Part shown: positions 33,813-43,391 of the stretch, one piece after another
How the letters are laid out: each line of letters opens with the position of its first letter
How positions within the stretch are numbered: the first letter of the stretch is position 1
From: Pontibacterium sp049603715
GTDB taxonomy: Bacteria > Pseudomonadota > Gammaproteobacteria > Pseudomonadales > Balneatricaceae
Length of the DNA: 64,000 bases
NCBI GenBank assembly: GCA_049603715.1
Contig: JBMYSW010000003.1
Coordinates: forward strand, 1 to 64,000
Reading direction: 5' to 3'
Notes under the pieces: generated by a model
The model's database searches: none
The model's input: the letters and a program-made list of their open reading frames with translations, nothing else
Told to the model about the DNA's origin: nothing
Made by a program: the position numbers and the translations under genes

Positions 33813-34883
33813 TTATTGCGGCTGGACTTCTTTGAGATGTCGCCCCACAGCAACCCAAGCCCCCAAAGAACCGAGTAAAGTGCCTAAGGCCAAGAGTACA
33901 AACGAGCCACCAAAGCCCAATGCCGCAAACTCAAACACGCTGTCGTAAAGCTCAACCAAGTGATTAATGTACGGTGAGAGCACCCAAACACTCACTTGGA
34001 TTAATAGCCACGCCAGTACACCGCCCAAAAAGCCGAACCATGCTCCTGTGTATAAAAACGGACGACGTACCCATGCATCCGTCGCGCCTACCAACTTAGC
34101 CACAACAATCTCGTCTCGGCGGTTCTCTATTTCCATACGAATAGTATTACCCACCACCAACAAAACGGCTGCCGCCAGCATAATTGCTAACACCTGCACA
34201 GCACGTGCTGCCAAATCAATAAAGGCCACCAAGCGTTCAACCCAAGCCATGTCCAACTTAGCTTCATCAACCCGTTCATCTTGAGCTAACACCTGCTGTA
34301 ACCGCACAAAGCCTTGTGAACTGACATCGACAGGCTGAATCGAAATGACCACTGGCAGCGGGTTAAACTCTAAATAGTCGAGTACATCGGCTAAACCGCT
34401 CACCCGCTGAAAGTCCAACATCGCCTGCTCTTTAGAGATCAACTCAACCAAGGCGACGTCGTCACGCAACAGCAACTGGCGACTAAACTGGTCTGCCTGT
34501 GCCTCACTGATCGCCATATCAAGATACAAAGATAACCTCGGGTCGCCCCCTAGGTATTGAGTAAAGGATTGCAGATTTTTAAGGCCAACATACAAGGTGC
34601 CCGGCAACGCCAAGGCGATAGCAAGCACCGCAATGGTCATCAATGAGGCGATGGGTTTTTGCAAAAGGCGCTTGTAGCTTTCACGCGCAACCGCTAAGTG
34701 GTGACGCTTCCAGCTGCGCATCCCCTCTTTAAAGCCAACACGATGACGTTTAGCACCGGCGGGCGCTTGGGCACGAGTCGCTTTGCGAGAGGCGGCCGCT
34801 TTACGCGTGGGCGCCGCGGGCTGTGCGGCTGGTCGGCGCACAGCACCGCCACGGCGAGGTGGAGTTTGAGTTGGTTTACGCAC
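33813..34883 (-). CDS. ftsX: cell-division protein FtsX
   Basis: 356 residues: a long basic Ala/Pro/Arg-rich cytoplasmic N terminus (about 1-75), a first membrane helix (about 80-100), the periplasmic loop that recruits amidase activators such as EnvC (about 105-225), and three more helices. With FtsE it forms the ATP-driven complex that controls septal peptidoglycan hydrolysis. The GTG start overlaps the ftsE stop by 8 bases. Confidence 0.96.
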   Translation of the reverse strand: MRKPTQTPPRRGGAVRRPAAQPAAPTRKAAASRKATRAQAPAGAKRHRVGFKEGMRSWKRHHLAVARESYKRLLQKPIASLMTIAVLAIALALPGTLYVGLKNLQSFTQYLGGDPRLSLYLDMAISEAQADQFSRQLLLRDDVALVELISKEQAMLDFQRVSGLADVLDYLEFNPLPVVISIQPVDVSSQGFVRLQQVLAQDERVDEAKLDMAWVERLVAFIDLAARAVQVLAIMLAAAVLLVVGNTIRMEIENRRDEIVVAKLVGATDAWVRRPFLYTGAWFGFLGGVLAWLLIQVSVWVLSPYINHLVELYDSVFEFAALGFGGSFVLLALGTLLGSLGAWVAVGRHLKEVQPQ

Positions 34884-35535
34884 CCGACACCATCCTCCCT
34901 TGATCTAAGGTCAACACACGGTAGCGCATACGAGAAATCAGCTGTAAATCGTGCGAGGCGATAAGGACGCTGGTGCCATGGCGGTTAAATTCCATAAACA
35001 AACGCATAATTTCTTCAGACAAACGAGGGTCAAGGTTACCGGTCGGCTCGTCTGCTAGCAGTACCTTAGGTTTGTTAACAATGGCACGGGCAATGCCCAC
35101 GCGCTGCTGCTCACCCGTAGAAAGAATGGCAGGGTTAGATTTTTCGCGATCGAGCAAGCCCACTTTATCCAATGCAGCACGGACACGACGGGCCGCATCA
35201 TCGGGTGTATAGCCCGAGATCATTAACGGCAGGGCGATATTATCGAAAACACTGCGGTCAAAGAGCAGTTGGTGGTTTTGAAAGACCACACCCAACGAGC
35301 GTCGCAACAGAGGGATATCGTTGGGTTTGAGGGTATCTAAGCTTTGGTTACCCACCCAGATACGCCCTTGTGTGGGGCGCTGCATCAGCATAATGAGCTT
35401 TAGCAGCGTACTTTTACCTGCACCCGAATGCCCCGTTAAGAAGGCCATCTCACCTTTATTGAGGGTAAAAGACACATCCGTGAGAGCCTGCTGACCCGAA
35501 GCAAAACCTTTACTAACACCTTCAAAACGAATCAT
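34876..35535 (-). CDS. ftsE: cell-division ATP-binding protein FtsE
   Basis: 219-residue ABC ATPase with Walker A GHSGAGKST (35-43), signature LSTGEQQRVGIARA and Walker B VLLADEPTGNLD. The ABC signature reads LSTGE rather than LSGGE. It drives FtsX. It lies 5 bases after ftsY and overlaps ftsX; the order ftsY-ftsE-ftsX is universal in this group. Confidence 0.97.
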   Translation of the reverse strand: MIRFEGVSKGFASGQQALTDVSFTLNKGEMAFLTGHSGAGKSTLLKLIMLMQRPTQGRIWVGNQSLDTLKPNDIPLLRRSLGVVFQNHQLLFDRSVFDNIALPLMISGYTPDDAARRVRAALDKVGLLDREKSNPAILSTGEQQRVGIARAIVNKPKVLLADEPTGNLDPRLSEEIMRLFMEFNRHGTSVLIASHDLQLISRMRYRVLTLDQGRMVSGA

Positions 35536-35540
35536 TTAGA

Positions 35541-36812
35541 TCACTCAGAAAACAAGGCTTCTACAAATTCCTTCGAATTAAACGGGCGGAGGTCGTCAAC
35601 TTGCTCGCCCACACCAATAAAGCGAATAGGAAGTTCCATTTGTTTAGCAATTGCAAAGATTACACCACCTTTCGCGGTGCCATCGAGCTTGGTAAGGGTC
35701 ACACCCGATACCCCCACTGCATCGACAAAGTGCTTCGCCTGACTTAGCGCGTTTTGGCCTGTGCCTGCGTCTAATACCAGCATCACTTCGTGCGGCGCTT
35801 CTGGCATGACTTTTTTCATGACACGCACAACTTTCTCAAGCTCTTGCATGAGGTTGTCTTTGTTTTGCAAACGGCCAGCGGTGTCGGCAATTAATACATC
35901 CACATCCTTTGCTTGCGCCGATTGCAGCGCATCAAACAACACGGATGCTGAGTCGGCACCGGTGTGCTGAGCCACCACAGGCACATCATTGCGCTCACCC
36001 CAAACTTGCAACTGCTCTACTGCCGCGGCACGGAAGGTATCGCCAGCGGCCAACATCACTTTTTTACCTTCTTTCTGATAGCGTTTTGCTAGCTTACCAA
36101 TGGTGGTGGTTTTACCCACACCGTTAACGCCCACCATTAAGATAACAAAGGGGCCTTGCTGTGACTCTGCTACCAAGGGCTGATCCACAGGCTCTAGCAG
36201 CGCGGCGAGTTCATCTTTGAGGGCTTGGTGCAGGGCTTGTGCGTCGCCTAGCTGTTTGCGCTCAACGCGATCTGTTAGGCGATCGATAATTGTTTGGGTT
36301 GCGGCCACACCCACGTCAGAAGTCAGCAGTAAGGTTTCGATGTCTTCTAGCAGCTCATCGTCGATTTCTTTTTTACCTAAAAAGAGATCGCCTAACTGGT
36401 TAGTTAGGCTCGCTTTTGTACGACTTAGGCCTGCTTTAATCCGACCAAAAAAGCCTTTGCTTTCTTCTTCAGCTTTTTCAGCTTTTGCTTCAGAGGTAAC
36501 AGGTGCTTCAACCACTGGCTCAGGTTCTGCTGCTTTCGGCATCTGCTCAGCCGGGGCCTCCAGCTCTACCTCGAGCTCAGGCGACACTTCAGCTTCAGCT
36601 GTCTCGGCCTTTTGTTCTTCGCCGGTAGCGGCTTGACGCTCAGACGTCTCAACTTCATCAGATGGCGGCGTTTCGGACGCCGACGCAGAGGTGATGTCAG
36701 CTTGTTCTGCTGGAGAGGGGGCCTGCTCCTCTTCTTGTGTCACTTCTGCCTGGTCTTTGGCTTCTTCTGGCTTGTCTTTTGAGCCAAATAAACTTTTAAA
36801 CTTACCTAACAT
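35541..36812 (-). CDS. ftsY: signal recognition particle receptor FtsY
   Basis: 423 residues. The first 120 are acidic (Glu/Ala-rich) and mediate membrane contact. The NG GTPase domain follows: GVNGVGKTTTIGKLA, DTAGRLQNK, TKLDGTAKGGV and the end RPFNSKEFVEALF. It docks ribosome-SRP complexes at the membrane. First gene of ftsYEX. Confidence 0.97.
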   Translation of the reverse strand: MLGKFKSLFGSKDKPEEAKDQAEVTQEEEQAPSPAEQADITSASASETPPSDEVETSERQAATGEEQKAETAEAEVSPELEVELEAPAEQMPKAAEPEPVVEAPVTSEAKAEKAEEESKGFFGRIKAGLSRTKASLTNQLGDLFLGKKEIDDELLEDIETLLLTSDVGVAATQTIIDRLTDRVERKQLGDAQALHQALKDELAALLEPVDQPLVAESQQGPFVILMVGVNGVGKTTTIGKLAKRYQKEGKKVMLAAGDTFRAAAVEQLQVWGERNDVPVVAQHTGADSASVLFDALQSAQAKDVDVLIADTAGRLQNKDNLMQELEKVVRVMKKVMPEAPHEVMLVLDAGTGQNALSQAKHFVDAVGVSGVTLTKLDGTAKGGVIFAIAKQMELPIRFIGVGEQVDDLRPFNSKEFVEALFSE

Positions 36813-37061
36813 GGTGTTATCTCAATCTCTACACACGGGCCAATGAATCACGGTGCACATACTAGCATAGCTGCCCACTGATGGGTGACTGGGTTTGCGC
36901 CAAGGGCACCTCCTTTCGGCTTAACCTTATGCTCTTGGGGGCTTGGCCGATAAGCCCTTCAAATAACAATCGTTTAGGCAGTATGCTATATGCCGACAAA
37001 ACCGATGCAAGTGCCTCGTTAACGCAACGCGGCTTCAGTTCACAACAAGGTGAAAACATCC

Positions 37062-38324
37062 ATGAGCCAACCGCCACAGGTGCCGCCATCGAGCGAATAT
37101 GTTCCGCTGTTTAATCGCAACTATTTGTTGGGCTTGGTGTGGTTCAGCATTATTGTGATAGCAGCCCTCTCAACAATGAAGGACTCAGGACCCGCGCTCT
37201 ATGATTTTCATGCCAATACCGATGAGCGCCTTTACACCCTCACCACCCCCAGTAACCAGCTAAGGTTAGAGCTGGTGTTTCCGGTGGCGCATGGCGCTTC
37301 GCTCGCCGCACCATTACTGGGCGATTACCTAATTAAACAAACCGACGGTTCAACACTGGCGTTACTCAATAGCCGGTCGATACGAGTTACCAAAGACTCT
37401 GTGGTCTTTGTGGTAGATGCCAATGCCGAAGCATGGCAATCGCTGATACAAGGCAGCCCCGCCGCTTGGCTTACTGAGCTTACTCAGCAACTGTGTGCCC
37501 CCGCTTCGCCCACTATAGCAGCGACACTCACGGCAAGAGCGCAAGCAGGTACACTGATTAACCAACAACAAAACAGTAAACAGCTGCAAACGCGCTTTTT
37601 AGAGGCTCACTTCAACACGCCTCGTCTATCAGAAAGTACATTAAATAGCCTTATTGAGCACGGCTGCCGCCAATACTCCCTTGCACTTTTTGGTGCCAAG
37701 GCAATGGAGACGGCAAAGGTACTTCGCCCCAACACAACCCTAACGGCCATTACCAAAGACTCGACCAATACCCTACTCGCCCCCGAGACAGGCGCTACCG
37801 CGTATCGTGCCACGCCCGTCAAGCTAGCATTACCCATAGCAGAGCAGCGCATCAGAGGTGAAGGAGCGAATGCCCTGTGGGCCTTTGGCTTACCCATGGC
37901 CAACCTGACCAATCATGAGCACTTTAGTAAAAAAGCCGCTGCTATCTTAGCGTCTCAGGTATTTGCTCAAACATCGGTAAGTTATCGATTACTGTGGCAA
38001 CAAGGTCGCGAGCAGAGCTATTACCTGTGGGTCATCAATAGCCCCTATGATGAAGCCCGTCACTCTCTGACGTCTGCCCTTAGTCAACTCAACGACCACC
38101 AACTCGATGAACAATGGGATACGTTACGACAACAGTGGCTCTACGATCTCGACTCCGCACAAGGGCAGTGGGCAATCATCGAGCAAATCGCTGCCTATCA
38201 GCTAAACCCAGCGCTGTTTCCTTATTATGCCGAGCATTTGAATAACCTAAACGCTGAGTCTCTGCGACCTTGGGTAGAGCAATATCTGAGCCTCGACAAC
38301 AACACGCAGGTGATGTTCGAGTAA
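37062..38324 (+). CDS. M16-peptidase-like protein, catalytic motif absent
   Basis: About 420 residues with an N-terminal membrane anchor (YLLGLVWFSIIVIAALS). Its place between ftsY and rsmD is that of the M16 zinc-peptidase pair in Pseudomonas, and the fold pattern (YTLTTPSNQLRLELVFPVAHGASLAAP) is M16-like, but the zinc motif HxxEH is missing and only one of the two usual genes is present. I infer an inactive, membrane-bound M16 relative. I choose the ATG at 37062, which has AAGGT nine or so bases upstream; a GTG at 37050 is inside that site. Function unknown. Confidence 0.78.
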   Translation: MSQPPQVPPSSEYVPLFNRNYLLGLVWFSIIVIAALSTMKDSGPALYDFHANTDERLYTLTTPSNQLRLELVFPVAHGASLAAPLLGDYLIKQTDGSTLALLNSRSIRVTKDSVVFVVDANAEAWQSLIQGSPAAWLTELTQQLCAPASPTIAATLTARAQAGTLINQQQNSKQLQTRFLEAHFNTPRLSESTLNSLIEHGCRQYSLALFGAKAMETAKVLRPNTTLTAITKDSTNTLLAPETGATAYRATPVKLALPIAEQRIRGEGANALWAFGLPMANLTNHEHFSKKAAAILASQVFAQTSVSYRLLWQQGREQSYYLWVINSPYDEARHSLTSALSQLNDHQLDEQWDTLRQQWLYDLDSAQGQWAIIEQIAAYQLNPALFPYYAEHLNNLNAESLRPWVEQYLSLDNNTQVMFE

Positions 38325-38439
38325 TAATAGATGCCATATATCCGAAGGCCGTAAATCGCTATACTGGCGCGACTTTTGGGGCACTATACTTATCCAGTAT
38401 GTAGTTGCCCCTCATGTTCGTTGCTTATTTGAGACAGTC

Positions 38440-39093
38440 ATGCCAAAAACGCCTAAATCGCCAAGACGCCGCCCAGCCTCGACAAAACGTGCCGCCACAC
38501 CTGCTGCCAAGCAAAGCCAAGGGCAGGTTCGCATCATCGCGGGCGAATGGCGTGGCCGCAAACTACCCGTTGCGGATTTGGAAGGGTTACGCCCCACGGG
38601 CGACCGGATGAAGGAAACTTTGTTTAATTGGATACAAGCAGATATCGCTGGCAGCCGTTGCCTCGACTTGTTTTCGGGCTCGGGCGCGCTGGCTCTTGAA
38701 GCACTCTCGCGCGGCGCCACAGCCGCTTGCCTTGTCGATCAAAGCAGCCAAGTCACTCGCCAGCTACAAGCGAATCTCGCAACGTTAAACAGTCGCCTTG
38801 GTCACGTAGTACAAGGCAACAGCCTTGAGCTGCTCAGCCGTTCAGATGTGTTAGCCGCACACGGCCCTTACGATGTGGTTTTTATTGACCCGCCATTTCA
38901 TCACGGCTTGGCGCAAGCCAGCATCGATGCACTGATCGACTCTGACAAGTTAGCCGCAAATAGTTGGGTTTACGTAGAAGTAGAACGCGAGTTGGGTGCA
39001 GTCACCGTGCCCTCACACTGGACACTGCATCGGGATAAAACCACAGGGCAAGTTCGCTCACTGCTCTATCGCGTGAGTCAGCCTACAGCTTAA
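38440..39093 (+). CDS. rsmD: 16S rRNA (guanine966-N2)-methyltransferase RsmD
   Basis: 217 residues with a basic N-terminal tail, then the family start VRIIAGEWRGRKL, substrate motif RPTGDRMKETLFNW, SAM motif CLDLFSGSGALALEALSRGA and the catalytic DPPF. It methylates G966 of 16S rRNA. The neighbour upstream is the M16-like gene, as in Pseudomonas. Confidence 0.96.
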   Translation: MPKTPKSPRRRPASTKRAATPAAKQSQGQVRIIAGEWRGRKLPVADLEGLRPTGDRMKETLFNWIQADIAGSRCLDLFSGSGALALEALSRGATAACLVDQSSQVTRQLQANLATLNSRLGHVVQGNSLELLSRSDVLAAHGPYDVVFIDPPFHHGLAQASIDALIDSDKLAANSWVYVEVERELGAVTVPSHWTLHRDKTTGQVRSLLYRVSQPTA

Positions 39094-39124
39094 GCCAAGC
39101 GCCCTTCGTAAGTGATTAGCAGCG

Positions 39125-39760
39125 CTACTGCTTGGCGATGCCTTGATAAAAAATGTCGAGTTGACTCTGCCAAGTGCCTTCGGGTTGTTGCGCCCACTGC
39201 GCTTGCCCATTGACGGCCACCTGCTGAGCCAAAATACCATTCACCATCGCCAACACCACATAGGCCAACTTACTGGGTGACTTGGCGTAAGCGGGGTTTA
39301 AACGTTTTTGTTTCTTCGCTTTTTTGATCAGCTTAGTCAGGCGTTCTAGCCACAAGGCCTGATCGTCGTGCAGCCGTTGCGCCAAGACAGGCTCGTTAGC
39401 CAAGGGCGCACCCGGGCAATAAAACAAACGCCAAACCAAGAAGCGCTCTTCGTCACCCAAAACATAGGCAACCCAAGCACGGGTGTACTCTTTTAAAGCC
39501 AATAGCCCATTTTGTTGCGCAAACTGCAAATGCTCAAAAAACACGTCATCTAACGCGAAGGTTTTATCGTCATATAGCGCGGTTACCAGCGCACTACGAT
39601 TTGCGAAGTGCCAATAAAATGCGCCATGCGTCACCTGTGCATGAGAGGCAACGGCTTTCACCGATGTCTTTTCTGGCCCCAGCTGGTCATAGAGTTCAAG
39701 CGCGGCTTGAATGAGGTCTTTGCGTGTCTGTTCTGCTTGCGCTTTGGTTTTTCGTGGCAT
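39125..39760 (-). CDS. TetR-family transcriptional regulator
   Basis: About 211 residues. The N-terminal helix-turn-helix is typical of TetR (DLIQAALELYDQLG, TSVKAVASHAQVTHGAFYWHFANRSALVTALY). The ligand-binding part is unassigned; the tail matches the AcrR-type length. I choose the ATG giving MPRKTKAQ because AGGGA stands seven bases upstream. A TetR gene at this spot is also found in Pseudomonas near coaD. Its target is unknown. Confidence 0.9.
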   Translation of the reverse strand: MPRKTKAQAEQTRKDLIQAALELYDQLGPEKTSVKAVASHAQVTHGAFYWHFANRSALVTALYDDKTFALDDVFFEHLQFAQQNGLLALKEYTRAWVAYVLGDEERFLVWRLFYCPGAPLANEPVLAQRLHDDQALWLERLTKLIKKAKKQKRLNPAYAKSPSKLAYVVLAMVNGILAQQVAVNGQAQWAQQPEGTWQSQLDIFYQGIAKQ

Positions 39761-39846
39761 GCCCATATCCCTAGTCAATTGCGCGCCATCTTAGCAGGCC
39801 CTTAGCAAAATGCTGTTACAGTATCATGACACAACCCAACCACAAT

Positions 39847-41091
39847 TCAACGCGGTAACGCATCGTCCACATAAAGGCGTGCGCCTAACTCCTTTAACTG
39901 CTGTGCCGACACACCTTGAGGCAACGGCAAGGTGACTTTAACCACTTGGCCTGGGTCCAATGTTGCCACCACGGGTGAGACGCTTTGCTTCACCGCCTCG
40001 CCCTGTTTAACCATTAGCCCCAAAGTTAAGTCTTTTAACGCAGGGCCTTGATTGTACTTCACCCATAAACTCAAGCCTTGTTGCGACAACTGCTGCTTTT
40101 CAATGCTGAGCTGAGCCTCTACCGCCTGCACAAACTGCGCATGAGCCACTTGGCGTGCCGCTTCCGCTTTACTCTTTTCGTGCTGCACATAGGTTCCCAA
40201 CGCAGTGGTCAGTAGCGCTTGCAAGCCACCGCCCTCACCCGCTGCGGCCTCCTGTTCGCGCTTTTGCCAAAGCACATTGTTCTCTAGTAAAGCGACGTGA
40301 TTAGGGTGAATACGACCGGGCTTGTAGTATTGGTCTACTTGGCCTGCGACCGCTTGCGTTTGCGCGTAACGCTCGGAATTTACTGGATGGCTATGCGCAA
40401 ATAGTGCTCGGCTATTACCTTGGCTCTGATATTGCCGCAACCAAATACGGCTGGCCGCAGCAGGGTCATAGCCAGCCAGTGCCGCGTATAAAATACCGAT
40501 GCGGTCGGCTTCACGCTCGTTTTCGTGAGTAAAGGCCGCTTGATACACGCCAGTCTTAGCTGAGTTTGAGCGACTCAGCGCCGCGAGCTGGCTGTGGCTT
40601 TGACGTTCAAACACATGGTTGGCTACGGTGTGGGCGACTTCGTGGCCAATGACCGCGGCTAGCTCGTCGTCGTTACCCAGCTGCTCCATTAGCCCAGTGT
40701 GGACCACAATAAAGGTACCGCCCGTAGTAAAAGCGTTAAAGGAGTCACGCTCGATCAGCAACGCCTGCCACTGTTCGTCACGTAAATGACTAACTTGGTG
40801 AATTTTTTCAAACACGCGGGTCAATCGCGCATACATTTCAGGTGACAAAGCCGCATTGATCTTACGCCCTTGCGCCTGTTCTTGATTCACCAGCTGCTGG
40901 ATATACTGGTTGCCTTGCTGTATCTGCTGCTGACGGTCAGCAAAGCTGAGAGCGCGCTGCCCCGTTACCGTGTCGGTTTCACTGACCGCGTCAGCTACCT
41001 TATATAAGCCCTTATCAATGGATTGTAGGGTTTCACAGCCTGATAACACCAGCGCCATTAGGGCAGCCACTAACGTTTTTGTTTTATTCAT
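39847..41091 (-). CDS. M48-family zinc metalloprotease, lipoprotein
   Basis: 414 residues with a lipoprotein signal (LVAALMALVLSGC, Cys19). The M48 zinc motif is HEVAHTVANH (about 149-158) and the third ligand is in ENEREADRIGI. The layout is like the periplasmic proteases LoiP and YcaL, which police outer-membrane protein assembly. The C-terminal third has no motif I recognise. It is a single gene with its own promoter; an envelope quality-control role is inferred. Confidence 0.92.
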   Translation of the reverse strand: MNKTKTLVAALMALVLSGCETLQSIDKGLYKVADAVSETDTVTGQRALSFADRQQQIQQGNQYIQQLVNQEQAQGRKINAALSPEMYARLTRVFEKIHQVSHLRDEQWQALLIERDSFNAFTTGGTFIVVHTGLMEQLGNDDELAAVIGHEVAHTVANHVFERQSHSQLAALSRSNSAKTGVYQAAFTHENEREADRIGILYAALAGYDPAAASRIWLRQYQSQGNSRALFAHSHPVNSERYAQTQAVAGQVDQYYKPGRIHPNHVALLENNVLWQKREQEAAAGEGGGLQALLTTALGTYVQHEKSKAEAARQVAHAQFVQAVEAQLSIEKQQLSQQGLSLWVKYNQGPALKDLTLGLMVKQGEAVKQSVSPVVATLDPGQVVKVTLPLPQGVSAQQLKELGARLYVDDALPR

Positions 41092-41404
41092 TGGTAGGGT
41101 TCCAGCTCGTACGCTTTATCGCGAATATTTTTTGTCATGACCATCATCTATGGTGTCTTTACCGGTGACAAGTAGCCAAAGCAGAATAGCCTCGACTCAT
41201 CCGCGCTTATGACTCATTAAGATTAGAAACTAATTTTTTATTCTTATTAGAAATATAACCATCATCTTTATGTATTTGTAGCTAAGCCCTAATTCCAGTA
41301 ACATTCTGCACCTGCGAAGATAGTAAATTGTTCACGCAATCCCGCTTTGCATATAACAATTGAGCGCACTGCATTTAACGCAACAAAGGCACTGCAGGAC
41401 ACGT
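41092..41404. other. divergent intergenic region M48 protease / coaD
   Basis: No gene seen. An AT-rich stretch at 41220-41280 probably contains the promoters. Confidence 0.4.
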
Positions 41405-41884
41405 ATGAACATTGCAATTTACCCAGGCACTTTCGATCCGATCACTAACGGACACTCAGACTTAATTCAGCGCGCATCGCGCTTGTTTGATAAAGTGATT
41501 GTGGCCATTGCGTCGAGCCCCAAAAAGCAGCCAATGCTTCCATTAGAGCTGCGGGCAGACCTGGTGTCACAAGTGACAAAAGGCATGGGTAATGTAGAGG
41601 TTGTCGGCTTTAATTGCCTGTTAGCCGACCTCGTGGAAGAACATAATGCTAATATTATTCTACGCGGCTTACGTGCCGTCTCTGATTTTGAATACGAGTT
41701 TCAGCTCGCCAACATGAACCGAAAGCTTGCGCCACAAGCCGAAAGTTTATTTTTAACGCCAGCGGACGACTTATCCTACATTTCTTCGACACTTATTCGC
41801 GAAATCGCGACTTTAGGTGGCAACATTGAGCAATTTGTCCACCCCAAAGTCGCTCTAGCATTACACGAACATTTAGGGCGTTAG
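41405..41884 (+). CDS. coaD: phosphopantetheine adenylyltransferase CoaD
   Basis: 159 residues with the nucleotidyltransferase motifs GTFDPITNGHSDLI and YISSTLIREIA. It makes dephospho-CoA from phosphopantetheine and ATP. I start at the ATG giving NIAIYPGTFDP. The ferredoxin gene follows 28 bases later, a conserved pair. Confidence 0.97.
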   Translation: MNIAIYPGTFDPITNGHSDLIQRASRLFDKVIVAIASSPKKQPMLPLELRADLVSQVTKGMGNVEVVGFNCLLADLVEEHNANIILRGLRAVSDFEYEFQLANMNRKLAPQAESLFLTPADDLSYISSTLIREIATLGGNIEQFVHPKVALALHEHLGR

Positions 41885-41912
41885 AGCGCCCATCCATCAG
41901 TGAGGTACTGAC

Positions 41913-42164
41913 ATGGCTTTAATTATCACCGACGAGTGCATTAACTGCGACGTATGTGAACCTGAATGCCCTAACGAAGCAATTTCTCCGGGCGACGAAA
42001 TTTACGAAATCGAGCCTTCTAAGTGTACTGAGTGTGTCGGTCACTACGATACACCTCAGTGTGTTGAGGTTTGCCCTGTGGACTGTATCCCTAAAGACCC
42101 AGACCACGACGAAACCGAAGATCAGCTGATGGATAAATACAAAAAGCTGACTGGTCAGGCATAA
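41913..42164 (+). CDS. 2[4Fe-4S] ferredoxin, YfhL type
   Basis: 83 residues with two cluster motifs: CINCDVCEPECP and CTEC-x8-CVEVCPVDC, the second with the insert typical of Allochromatium/YfhL ferredoxins. It is a low-potential electron carrier. YfhL in E. coli supports tRNA hydroxylation. Adjacent to coaD, as in Pseudomonas. Confidence 0.95.
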   Translation: MALIITDECINCDVCEPECPNEAISPGDEIYEIEPSKCTECVGHYDTPQCVEVCPVDCIPKDPDHDETEDQLMDKYKKLTGQA

Positions 42165-42204
42165 TCCTACCGCTACTCCAGCCATACGCTGTTATGGCTC
42201 GCAT

Positions 42205-42247
42205 AAGCCCACTTTTTACATTTCTGTAATAAAAAAGTGGGCTTTTT
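42205..42247 (+). terminator. terminator after ferredoxin gene
   Basis: A 12-bp stem (AGCCCACTTTTT 42206-42217 with AAAAAGTGGGCT ending at 42243), then a short T run. Confidence 0.88.
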
Positions 42248-42524
42248 AGTACCCCCGCACTCATCCCTCCTTATATATTTCAATACCTTATACGAATAAA
42301 GCATCAAGCAAAGACACTTGAGTACTAGTTTGGCACCATTATTGTTTGCAGCCTTTGTTTTGGTAGCTAAACTAGCGTTTGAAATAATCTTTAGATATAA
42401 CAATAAAATTCCGATCATCGCTTTCTACTTTTTTAGAAGTGACTAAGCTATTATGATCTTTGAACAATTTCTTAGTGGAACGTAATTTGCCAGCTACCAA
42501 GCTGCTTTGATGGAGTCATGAAAA
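42248..42524. other. AT-rich upstream region of the CsgD/VpsT-like gene
   Basis: No gene seen. The composition falls well below that of the flanks, as is common for promoters of biofilm regulators bound by nucleoid proteins. I cannot identify single sites. Confidence 0.4.
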
Positions 42525-43175
42525 ATGGATCATTCTGAGGCATGGTTCGCTAACGACAAGCCTGTCAGCGTTCGGTTAGTCTCTACGCGTCCAAACCGAG
42601 CACGCGTAATTCGCGATATGATCGCTGGCGTTCAGTTTGAATACAGCGCCCGCCTACCTGACTCAGCACCCGCCGCCCCAACATTGATGCTGCTAGACAG
42701 CCAAACACTCGGTTGGGATGGTTGTATCGAAAGGCTAAAAACCTTACAAGCTTTGGCTAGCAAGATCAGCGTCGCCCTCGTAGATGTTGACGATAGCCAA
42801 GATGTGACTGATGCGCTCAAGTGGCCAATTCTTAAAGGTGTGTTTGTTACCTCAACAGACGACCAGCTACTTGCCCAAGGCCTAGCCACTTTGCTTAAAG
42901 GGGACTTTTGGTTCTCGCGTGAGCACTCAGCAGACCTCGCAGCCATGCGTAGCACCCCTGCCGTGGAGCCTGACGCCTTGTCTGGCACACTGAGCCGCCG
43001 TGAGCTTGACGTTTTACGATATGCCGCAGAGGGTTTGAGCAATGCGGATATTGCCAAGTCGTTACAGTTGAGCCCACACACAGTCAAAACTCACCTGTAC
43101 AACCTTTACCGCAAACTTGGGGTAGAGAATCGCACGCAAGCCGTTAACTGGTACCAAAGCCTACGCGCGCGTTAA
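42525..43175 (+). CDS. CsgD/VpsT-like LuxR-family regulator with c-di-GMP-binding motif
   Basis: 216 residues. The receiver-like part (about 12-125) lacks a normal acidic pocket and matches CsgD/VpsT more than a phosphorylated regulator (WPILKGVFVTSTDDQLLAQGLATLLKGDFW). WFSR at 129-132 matches the c-di-GMP-binding motif W[FLM][TS]R of VpsT, and its position is almost the same as there. The LuxR helix-turn-helix (LSRRELDVLRYAAEGLSNADIA, TVKTHLYNLYRKLGVENRTQAV) follows. VpsT and CsgD control biofilm matrix genes. It is convergent with the MshQ-like gene. Confidence 0.92.
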   Translation: MDHSEAWFANDKPVSVRLVSTRPNRARVIRDMIAGVQFEYSARLPDSAPAAPTLMLLDSQTLGWDGCIERLKTLQALASKISVALVDVDDSQDVTDALKWPILKGVFVTSTDDQLLAQGLATLLKGDFWFSREHSADLAAMRSTPAVEPDALSGTLSRRELDVLRYAAEGLSNADIAKSLQLSPHTVKTHLYNLYRKLGVENRTQAVNWYQSLRAR

Positions 43176-43180
43176 CTGTT

Positions 43181-43226
43181 AGAGCACAGATACGGTCGCA
43201 AATGGACCTTGCCGTCGTGCTCTTTG
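43181..43226 (+). terminator. possible terminator after CsgD/VpsT-like gene
   Basis: AGAGCAC (43181-43187) pairs with GTGCTCT (43217-43223), with an inner ACGG/CCGT pair and TTTG following. The loop is long, so this is tentative. Confidence 0.45.
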
Positions 43227-43391
43227 TGTGGCCCTCGTGTTGCCCTCCTTGCTCACCACTCACACCCCACGTCAGTGGATCAGAGGTAGCGTTCTAGCAA
43301 CTCCCTCTCTCTCGTTACTCCTTACTTGCTACACCCTTACAAACGCCAAAGGCGACCATGCGGCCACCCTTAATCGTTTGCTCTTAGGCGC

